Below are positions 5,516-10,898 of a stretch of DNA of 10,898 nt, one piece after another. Source of the DNA: Candidatus Acetothermia bacterium (GTDB taxonomy: Bacteria > Bipolaricaulota > Bipolaricaulia > RBG-16-55-9 > JANLFV01); the NCBI GenBank assembly GCA_028275195.1, contig JAPWVC010000042.1, positions 1-10,898 on the forward strand, read 5' to 3'. Below the pieces are notes generated by a model. That model was not told the origin of the DNA and ran no database searches. It worked only from the letters and a program-made list of their open reading frames with translations. Each line of letters opens with the position of its first letter. The first letter of the stretch is position 1. The translations under genes were made by a program, and so were the position numbers.

Positions 5516-6907
5516 ATGAGGGCTTGTGGGGTTCTCCTGCTTCTGTCAGCCATCGGGGTGCTCGGCCTTGTGGCTCTCGCGGGCTCGGGCCATGTCCAGA
5601 TCCAGGCGATCCAGCCCCTCGGCGAGGATGAGGTCGTGACGATCGTTAATCGCGGCTCCCAGCCGGTTGAGCTAGGAGGCTGGCGGCTGGAGAGCAGCAA
5701 CTCTCTGGGGCAGGAGGTGAAGGAGACCTTCTGGTTCCCCCGCGACTGCCCTCTCCCGCCGGGCGGGGTCGTGAGGGTCCACTCCGGCCCGGCGGCCCGG
5801 CGCTGGGCCGGCTCTACCTGCGCGGAGGGTGAGCTCGGCTGGCTAGCGGTCGAGGTCTGGAACGATAAGGCCGATGTGGCCTGGCTCCGGGATGCCGCGG
5901 GCGAGCTGGTCGATCTCTACACCTACACTGTGGGGGAGCCCCCGACGCGGCCAACGCCCATCCTCAGGCCCGGGGTCAAGGCCGAGACCGAGACCGCGGC
6001 TGGGGCTGGGGCCGGAGCCGGGACCATGGCCCCTAAGGGCTCGAGCCCTCTTGAGCTCGAGCTCAGTGGCTGCGTGCCCTCGTGTTCCTGTTGCTACTGC
6101 TGCTATTGCCGGCCTGCCTGCCCTGCCATAGCCGGGTGCTGCGTGGTCAGGGTCATCCTGGAGGGGATCGAGCTGGTCTTCAACCGCGGTGTGGGCGAGA
6201 ACTGGCACTTCTTCGCCTCCGCCGGGCCGGTCGAGCCGGAGGTCTCCCCCCTGGCCCTCCCCCAGGTGCTCTATGAGGGCCTCTTCCGCGGGGAGGGGTT
6301 CGTCCAGCTCGGGGCCGGGGCGGTCGAGGTGGACCGCTCCCCCGATCGCGGCTGGGTCCAGCAGGAGCTGCGGCTCTGCTGTCCTTTAAGCCCGCTTGAA
6401 AGGACCGTCACACTCGAGATCTATGTCCGAGAGGACGAGGACTGCTGCTCCGGCTGCGTGGCCCTCTGGCGGTTCACCTTCGAGGTCAGCGTCGAGCCAG
6501 TCACTTGGAGGGCGAGAGGGGCGCCTCCGCCACCACCGCGCGCCGAGTTCACCATCGTCCCATCGGGTGAGCGCCGGCTTGGGGAGATCGTGGCGCTCGA
6601 TGCCTCTCCTTCGCAAGGAGAGGGGTTAAGCTATGCCTGGGACTTCGATGGGGACGGGCGGGCCGATGCCACGGGCGCTCAGGTCACCTATCGGCTTATC
6701 CGGGAGGGGCTGAACTTGATCACCCTCACCGTGACCGATCGGCTCGGGCGGAGCGCCTCCCAGACCCGGGGGATTCAGGTCCTTCCGGCCTCGGCCGCTA
6801 AGCCCAAGGCCGGGGCCGGGAAGGAGGGCCTGGACCTCGGCCTCTTCTGGCTCACCCTCCCCGCCCTGGCGGTCGGCTACTTCCTCGTCCTGGCCTTCCG
6901 GGGGTAG
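5516..6907 (+). CDS. Exported lamin-tail/PKD protein with cysteine cluster and C-terminal membrane anchor
   Basis: This 463-residue protein was recognised by its domains only. Residues 1-24 form a signal peptide. Residues 27-138 are a lamin-tail-like (LTD) beta sandwich (VVTIVNRGSQPVELGGWRLE, later VAWLRDAAGELVD). A Gly/Ala linker follows at 161-170. Residues 186-209 carry ten cysteines, including the block CSCCYCCYC. Residues 210-328 look like a beta-sandwich domain with Cys288-Cys289 and a CCSGC motif at 310-314. Residues 342-422 are a PKD domain with YAWDFDGDGRAD (373-384). Residues 441-461 are a hydrophobic helix ending FRG, probably a membrane anchor. About 17 cysteines remain after signal removal. 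The gene lies 38 bases after VKOR with its own ribosome site (GGAGGG), so it is plausibly an oxidative-folding client of the two upstream genes. Metal binding by the cluster is an alternative. The function is unknown. Confidence 0.85.
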   Translation: MRACGVLLLLSAIGVLGLVALAGSGHVQIQAIQPLGEDEVVTIVNRGSQPVELGGWRLESSNSLGQEVKETFWFPRDCPLPPGGVVRVHSGPAARRWAGSTCAEGELGWLAVEVWNDKADVAWLRDAAGELVDLYTYTVGEPPTRPTPILRPGVKAETETAAGAGAGAGTMAPKGSSPLELELSGCVPSCSCCYCCYCRPACPAIAGCCVVRVILEGIELVFNRGVGENWHFFASAGPVEPEVSPLALPQVLYEGLFRGEGFVQLGAGAVEVDRSPDRGWVQQELRLCCPLSPLERTVTLEIYVREDEDCCSGCVALWRFTFEVSVEPVTWRARGAPPPPPRAEFTIVPSGERRLGEIVALDASPSQGEGLSYAWDFDGDGRADATGAQVTYRLIREGLNLITLTVTDRLGRSASQTRGIQVLPASAAKPKAGAGKEGLDLGLFWLTLPALAVGYFLVLAFRG

Positions 6908-7083
6908 ACGAGCTCTAGCTATAGTCAATACCAAGCCCTTCGCCAGCCAGGCCATGGACCTGGTAGATGCCCATGTTCAGTTCCGGCTCGCCTTCTTCTA
7001 GTCCCGCGGGCCTCTTGGCCGGCCAGGCCGGTTGCAAACCCTCTCTTAAACTGCTATCTTTTGCGGGGCTCCAAGGAGTGAGG
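6908..7083 (+). other. Gap before aspS, with palindrome TGGCCGGCCA
   Basis: This 176-base gap holds no convincing gene. It contains the perfect palindrome TGGCCGGCCA (7016-7025) immediately upstream of the aspS promoter, and CCAGG...CCTGG around 6947-6963. Neither is followed by a T-tract. An in-frame extension of aspS to an ATG at 6967 is open but has no ribosome site and no resemblance to any synthetase N-terminus, so it is treated as non-coding. Confidence 0.4.
7032..7060 (+). promoter_or_regulatory. Promoter of aspS (extended -10)
   Basis: TTGCAA (7032-7037) and TATCTT (7055-7060) are 17 bases apart, with TGC before the -10 box giving TGCTATCTT. Transcription would start near 7067, leaving a leader of about 17 bases that contains the ribosome site AAGGAG (7073-7078), 5 bases before the ATG. 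Confidence 0.65.
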
Positions 7084-8841
7084 ATGAGGACTGGCTACTG
7101 CGGGGAGTTCTCCGCCCGGGATGAGGGGCGGGAGGTCGAGCTCTGCGGCTGGGTCCACCGGCGGCGCGATCTGGGCGGGATCACCTTCATCGATCTCCGC
7201 GACCGCTCGGGGCTCATCCAGTTGGTCTTCAATCCCGAGAATAAAGCCGCACACGAGCTGGCCCGCTCGCTCGACCGGGAGGATGTCGTCCAAGTCAAGG
7301 GCATCATCAAGAAGCGGAGCAAGGAGAACATCAATCCGAACCTCCCGACCGGGGAGATCGAGGTCGAGGTCCATGGCCTAGAGGTCCTGAGCAAATCGAA
7401 GCCTCTCCCGTTCCAGATCCAGGACGAGGTCGAAGCTCGCGAGGAGACCCGGCTCGAGTATCGCTACCTCGACCTCCGCCGCCCGAGGATGCGCCAGAAC
7501 CTCTTCCTCCGGCACAAGGTGATCCTGGAGATCCGGAAGTTCCTCGACGCTCGCGGCTTCATCGAGGTCGAGACCCCGATGCTCACCAAGTCCACCCCCG
7601 AGGGGGCTCGGGACTACCTGGTCCCGAGCCGGACCTTCCCCGGGAGGTTCTTCGCCCTTCCCCAGTCCCCCCAGCTCTTCAAGCAGATCCTGATGATCGC
7701 CGGATTCGACCGCTACTTCCAGATCGCCCGCTGCTTCCGGGATGAGGACCTCCGGGCCGACCGGCAGCCGGAGTTCACCCAGCTCGACCTGGAGATGGCC
7801 TTCGTCACCCAGGAGGAGATCCTGGCCCTCGTCGAGGAGCTGGTCTGCCACATCTTCCGGGAAGCCCTGGGGCAGGAACTGGTGCGGCCCTTCCCCAGGC
7901 TGAGGTATCAAGAGGCCCTCGCTCGGTTCGGGAGCGACAAGCCGGACCTGCGGTTCGGGCTGGAGATCCGCGAAGCCTCCGACCTCTTCGCGGGGAGCGA
8001 ATTCCGGATCTTCCGGGAGGCGGTGGCCTCCGGGGGGATCGTGGCCGGGCTCGCCTTGTCCGGCTCGGACCATACTTATTCCCGGCGCGAGCTTGAGGAG
8101 CTAGAGAAGCTGGTGAAAGGCTTTGGAGCCAAGGGGCTCGTCTCGCTCAAGCTCGGCGAGGAGGGGGTCGAGTCGGCGATCTCGAAGTTCCTCAGCCCCG
8201 AGCTGATCGCAAGGCTCAGGGAGCGGTTCGGGGCCGGGCCGGGTGACCTGATCTTCCTCTTGGCCGATGAACCCCGCCGGGCGAGGGAGGCCCTCGGGGC
8301 CCTCCGCCTGGAGCTTGGGAAGCGAGAGGAGCTGATCTCCCGAGGCTGGAAGCCTCTCTGGATCGTCGATCCCCCTCTCTTCGAACTGGATGAGCAAGGG
8401 AACATCACCAGCACTCACCACCCCTTCACCATGCCCAAGGCGGAGGACCTCGAACTCCTAGAGGAGGAGCCGCTTGCGGTCCGGGCCGACGCTTATGACC
8501 TGGTCTTAAACGGCGAGGAGGTCGCTGGCGGCTCGATCCGGATCCACCGCCGGGACCTCCAGAGCCGGATCTTCAAGATTTTAGGGCTCTCCGAAGCGGA
8601 GGCGGAGGAGAAGTTCGGGTTCTTCCTCCGGGCCTTGGAGTATGGGGCCCCGCCGCACGGCGGGATCGCCTTCGGCCTGGACCGGCTGATCATGCTCATG
8701 GCCGGGGCGGAGTCGATCCGCGAGGTCATCGCCTTCCCCAAGACCCTCACGGCCTACTGCCCTCTCACCGGGGCCCCCACGCCGGTGAGGGAGGAGCAGC
8801 TCAAGGAGCTAGGGCTCGCCTTGAGGGGGAGAGAGGACTAA
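7084..8841 (+). CDS. aspS: Aspartyl-tRNA synthetase (bacterial type)
   Basis: The enzyme charges tRNA-Asp with aspartate in the cytoplasm. It has 585 residues, the normal bacterial length. It has an N-terminal OB-fold anticodon-binding domain (about 1-105), a class II catalytic core with motif 1 (GFIEVETPML, 158-167), motif 2 (FRDEDLRADRQPEFTQ, 218-233) and motif 3 (GIAFGLDRLIML, 527-538, Arg534), and the bacterial GAD insertion around 285-420. The start MRTGYCGEF aligns directly with E. coli AspRS (MRTEYCGQL) and has AAGGAG 5 bases upstream, so 7084 is chosen over the open ATG at 6967. Leu30 matches the discriminating E. coli enzyme rather than the histidine of non-discriminating forms. The second specificity position appears to be Glu81, not glycine, so an Asp-only enzyme is favoured but unproven. 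The TAA stop is followed after 22 bases by the next gene. Confidence 0.97.
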   Translation: MRTGYCGEFSARDEGREVELCGWVHRRRDLGGITFIDLRDRSGLIQLVFNPENKAAHELARSLDREDVVQVKGIIKKRSKENINPNLPTGEIEVEVHGLEVLSKSKPLPFQIQDEVEAREETRLEYRYLDLRRPRMRQNLFLRHKVILEIRKFLDARGFIEVETPMLTKSTPEGARDYLVPSRTFPGRFFALPQSPQLFKQILMIAGFDRYFQIARCFRDEDLRADRQPEFTQLDLEMAFVTQEEILALVEELVCHIFREALGQELVRPFPRLRYQEALARFGSDKPDLRFGLEIREASDLFAGSEFRIFREAVASGGIVAGLALSGSDHTYSRRELEELEKLVKGFGAKGLVSLKLGEEGVESAISKFLSPELIARLRERFGAGPGDLIFLLADEPRRAREALGALRLELGKREELISRGWKPLWIVDPPLFELDEQGNITSTHHPFTMPKAEDLELLEEEPLAVRADAYDLVLNGEEVAGGSIRIHRRDLQSRIFKILGLSEAEAEEKFGFFLRALEYGAPPHGGIAFGLDRLIMLMAGAESIREVIAFPKTLTAYCPLTGAPTPVREEQLKELGLALRGRED

Positions 8842-8849
8842 TGGTGAGC

Positions 8850-8855
8850 TATAAT
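8850..8855 (+). promoter_or_regulatory. Possible -10 box just upstream of the DUF4129 gene
   Basis: A perfect TATAAT ends 8 bases before the ATG at 8864, echoing the near-leaderless spacing at 2586-2600. No -35-like hexamer lies 16-19 bases upstream and there is no TGn extension. It may be a weak promoter, or the operon may be read through from aspS. Confidence 0.3.
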
Positions 8856-8863
8856 TGGGCGAG

Positions 8864-9805
8864 ATGGTCCGCAAGGCGCGGGCGCGGCGGCTCCTCATTC
8901 TGGCCCTAGCGGGGGCGCTAGTCGCGGCTTTATTGCTCCTCGCCCCGGGCCTCTCGCGGCTCCAGTTCGAGGGAGCCAAGCGGCCCCCCTCATTGCCCGG
9001 GGAGAGCGCGCCACCCGAGAGCGGGCCGGCACCGACCCTCAACCTTGAGCTCTTCTGGCGGGTCTTCGTCTGGACCGCCCTGATCCTCCTACCGTTCTCC
9101 ATTATTGCCCTCTTCATCTGGCCGGAGGAGCTCAAGCTCCTCCTCACCAGGGTCATCACCATCACGCTCATCCTAGTGGTCCTCTTCTTCTCCGTCCGGG
9201 CGCTCAAGAGCCTCCTGGAGCGGCTCGCCCTCCCGGTGGAGGGCCCGGCCGCGGGCGGTGCGGCCAGCGGGGCCGGGCCAGCCGGGGTCGAGGAACTCCA
9301 GTTCGAGGGGGTCCGGCCCCCTCACTGGGCGGTCTTTCCTTTCCTCCTCGCCGGGCTGGCAGGGCTGGCCCTCCTCGGCTGGTGGGTGAAGCGACTCTTA
9401 GGCTCGAGCCGGGAAGGGGAAGGAGAAGGGCCGCTCGCCGAGCTGGCGGCCCTCGCCGGGGCCGCGGCCGGGGAGCTCGAGGCCGGTGGGAGCTTGAGGG
9501 ATGTAGTCCTCCGCTGCTATCGCGATATGAGCCGGCTCTTGAGCGAGCGCGAGGCGATCCCCTTCACTCAGGCGATGACGGCCCGAGAGTTCGAGGCCCG
9601 GCTCTACGCCATCGGGGTCCGGCATGAGCACATCGCCCGGCTCTCGCGGCTCTTTGAGTTTGTCCGCTACGGCGGGCGGGTGAGCGGCCCGAAGGAGGTG
9701 GCCGAGGCGATCGCTTGCCTGGAGGCGATCGAGGCCGCTTACGGGACGGACGGAGGCAAAGGCAAAGAGGGTGAGGAGAGTGCACCTTATGCGAATGCGG
9801 CCTAG
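8864..9805 (+). CDS. DUF4129-domain membrane protein
   Basis: This 313-residue membrane protein belongs to the cluster that usually pairs MoxR with DUF58 and transglutaminase-like proteins, implicated in envelope assembly or maturation. Hydrophobic segments lie at about 8-28, 64-86, 92-112 and 154-174. The first is followed by a Pro-rich extracytoplasmic stretch, and segments 3 and 4 are separated by a Gly/Ala/Pro-rich loop. Residues 210-293 are a cytoplasmic DUF4129 domain (VVLRCYRDMSRLL, AMTAREFEARL, LFEFVRYGG). The ATG at 8864 gives a basic N-terminus (MVRKARARR). A TTG at 8855 is an alternative with GGTGAG 6 bases upstream. The last 17 bases overlap the next gene, indicating co-transcription and translational coupling. 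Confidence 0.82.
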   Translation: MVRKARARRLLILALAGALVAALLLLAPGLSRLQFEGAKRPPSLPGESAPPESGPAPTLNLELFWRVFVWTALILLPFSIIALFIWPEELKLLLTRVITITLILVVLFFSVRALKSLLERLALPVEGPAAGGAASGAGPAGVEELQFEGVRPPHWAVFPFLLAGLAGLALLGWWVKRLLGSSREGEGEGPLAELAALAGAAAGELEAGGSLRDVVLRCYRDMSRLLSEREAIPFTQAMTAREFEARLYAIGVRHEHIARLSRLFEFVRYGGRVSGPKEVAEAIACLEAIEAAYGTDGGKGKEGEESAPYANAA

Positions 9806-10526
9806 GCTTCCTAGGCTTAGGCTCGGGGGGCGACAGGCCCTGGTCTTCGTCGGCGGGGCCGTCCTGCTCCTCGCTGGGGCCCTGACTTTGGCGGCGGGCG
9901 AGTTCGTCCGGGACCGGCTCATCGGCCCGTTCCTCTTCCTCTTCCAATTGGCCGGGCTTTACTTACAGGCCATCCCCCAATTCGGGCTCTGGGCGATCCT
10001 CCTTCTCTTGCTCCTCCTCTTCGGGCTATACTCCGTCCATAGCCTCCGGCTGACGGGCACTCAGGCCCAGGCCCGGCACAAGGGGGGCCGGATCCCGCCG
10101 ACCACTGCGGGGCTGGGGCCGCTCGCGGAATTGGCGGAGCGGATCGATCTCGGGGCGCGAGGGGAATACTTCAGGTGGCGGCTCCAGCGGGAGCTACGCG
10201 ATCTCCTCGTTGAGCTGCTCGCCTGGCGGAGGGGTCTCTCCCCAGAGGAGGCCCTCCGGCTCGTCCGATCCGGGGAGTGGCCCGGCCCTCCCGAGCCATG
10301 GCTGAGGGAGTTCTTCCAAGCTCAGGGGCTGGGCCGGCACCGACTTCTCTTCCCCTGGCGCTGGCGACGCCTTCGGCCTCAGCCTCAGGATCAGGGTCAA
10401 GGCCAGGATCAGGGCCGGGAGCGGAAGGGGGAGAGGGACTTCCCAGAGGAACTGGCCGCCGCGATCCTCTACCTCGAGCGGCTCGCGGCCCGCCCGGAGG
10501 GGGGAGATGGAGGAGATGGAGCTTAG
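9789..10526 (+). CDS. Unrecognised membrane protein in the MoxR/DUF4129 operon
   Basis: No family is recognised with confidence. From the ATG at 9789 the product has 245 residues. It has a very basic N-terminus (MRMRPRLPRLRLGGR), hydrophobic segments at about 17-37 and 67-85 with a moderately hydrophobic stretch at 46-60, then a cytoplasmic region. Residues 124-176 are helical and charged (YFRWRLQRELRDLLVELL, then SPEEALRLVRSGEWPG). This recalls membrane proteins that sit beside DUF4129 in haloarchaeal MoxR/DUF58 clusters, but only loosely. Residues 196-215 are a Q/D/G-rich low-complexity linker, followed by a short helix (FPEELAAAILYLERL). A GTG at 9771 would add six residues; the ATG is preferred because GGTGAGGAG lies about 10 bases before it. 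It overlaps the genes on both sides by 17 and 20 bases, so it probably works in the same membrane complex. Confidence 0.75.
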   Translation: MRMRPRLPRLRLGGRQALVFVGGAVLLLAGALTLAAGEFVRDRLIGPFLFLFQLAGLYLQAIPQFGLWAILLLLLLLFGLYSVHSLRLTGTQAQARHKGGRIPPTTAGLGPLAELAERIDLGARGEYFRWRLQRELRDLLVELLAWRRGLSPEEALRLVRSGEWPGPPEPWLREFFQAQGLGRHRLLFPWRWRRLRPQPQDQGQGQDQGRERKGERDFPEELAAAILYLERLAARPEGGDGGDGA

Positions 10527-10898
10527 TGAAGTGAGCGAGCGGTGCACGAAGATCATCGCCGAGGTCGAGCGGGCGGTGGTCGGGAAACGGCCGGTCCTGG
10601 AGCTGGTGATGCTAGCCATCCTCTCCGGGGGCCACATCCTCTTTGAGGACTACCCCGGGCTGGCCAAGACCCTCACGGCCAAGTCTTTCGCCGCGGCCCT
10701 AGGGCTGGAATTCAAGAGGATCCAATTCACCCCGGACCTCTTGCCAGGGGATGTCACCGGGACGCACATCTACAACCAGAAGACGGGCGAGTTCGAGCTG
10801 AAGCTCGGCCCGATCTTCGCCAACATCGTCTTGGCCGATGAGATCAACCGCGCCCCGCCGAAGACCCAGGCGGCCCTGCTCGAGGCGATGCAAGAGTA
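10507..10898 (+). CDS. MoxR-family AAA+ ATPase (C-terminal end off the window)
   Basis: This frame is open to the right edge: 130 complete residues of an expected 310-330. MoxR ATPases are chaperone-like AAA+ enzymes thought to help mature or activate partner proteins, often carrying VWA or DUF58 domains, at the membrane. The Walker A region is EDYPGLAKT (47-55, Lys54-Thr55), with the PGLAKT form typical of MoxR. Residues 73-86 read QFTPDLLPGDVTGT, and Walker B is IVLADEINRAPPKTQAALLE (107-126, Asp111-Glu112). All are hallmark MoxR signatures. The ATG at 10507 has GGAGG 5 bases upstream; an ATG at 10516 is a weaker alternative. It overlaps the upstream gene by 20 bases, completing a tightly coupled DUF4129-membrane protein-MoxR order. 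A DUF58 gene is expected downstream. Confidence 0.94.
   Translation, partial: MEEMELSEVSERCTKIIAEVERAVVGKRPVLELVMLAILSGGHILFEDYPGLAKTLTAKSFAAALGLEFKRIQFTPDLLPGDVTGTHIYNQKTGEFELKLGPIFANIVLADEINRAPPKTQAALLEAMQE

Noticed and set aside
6967..7083. N-terminal extension of aspS to the ATG at 6967
   Set aside because: The added 39 residues have no counterpart in AspRS, the extension crosses a good promoter, and the ATG at 7084 has a well-spaced AAGGAG.
7378..8073. Long minus-strand open frame within aspS
   Set aside because: It lies wholly antisense to conserved AspRS motifs, and its composition mirrors the GAG/CTC-rich codons of the true gene.
10375..10430. Short direct repeats (CAGGATCAGGG) as a possible regulatory or CRISPR-like array
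   Set aside because: They lie in frame within a coding region, encode a QDQG low-complexity linker and have no regular spacers.

Overview
The window is a high-G+C stretch (about two thirds G+C by eye) from a bacterium. Bacterial traits are the GAD-containing bacterial-type aspartyl-tRNA synthetase, Shine-Dalgarno sites, sigma70-like promoters and a c-di-GMP-I (GEMM) riboswitch. RtcA and a FAU-1-type RNase E/G-like protein, both common in archaea, together with strong AGG/CGG, CTC and ATC codon preference, suggest a deep-branching, perhaps thermophilic lineage such as Bipolaricaulota. That placement is a guess that a search would have to settle.

Layout. Bases 1-1322 (minus) hold a secreted beta-propeller/PKD protein that runs off the left edge. 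Its 170-base leader region (1323-1493) carries a sigma70-like promoter, a c-di-GMP-I aptamer and a switch element able to pair with either the aptamer or the ribosome binding site. Bases 1494-2504 (minus) encode RNA 3'-terminal phosphate cyclase (rtcA). Back-to-back promoters in a 95-base gap separate it from a FAU-1-like RNase E/G-DUF402 protein at 2600-3997 (plus).

A three-gene plus-strand set follows. It encodes a membrane-anchored DsbA-like thioredoxin (4082-4987), a VKOR quinone-linked reoxidase (5007-5477) and an exported lamin-tail/PKD protein with a dense cysteine cluster (5516-6907). The first two form a disulfide-making pair and the third is a plausible client. The aspS gene (7084-8841) has its own promoter. 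The right end starts an overlapping operon: a DUF4129 membrane protein (8864-9805), an unrecognised two-helix membrane protein (9789-10526) and a MoxR AAA+ ATPase cut by the window edge (10507 onward). This is the core of the widespread MoxR/DUF58/DUF4129 cell-envelope cluster.

The main themes are RNA end processing, oxidative folding of exported proteins, translation and a MoxR-type envelope system. The most striking signals are the riboswitch with its switch element and the coupling of a cysteine-cluster protein to a DsbA-VKOR pair. No tRNA, rRNA, CRISPR array, insertion sequence or canonical hairpin-plus-T-tract terminator was seen. No gene-free stretch exceeds 300 bases.
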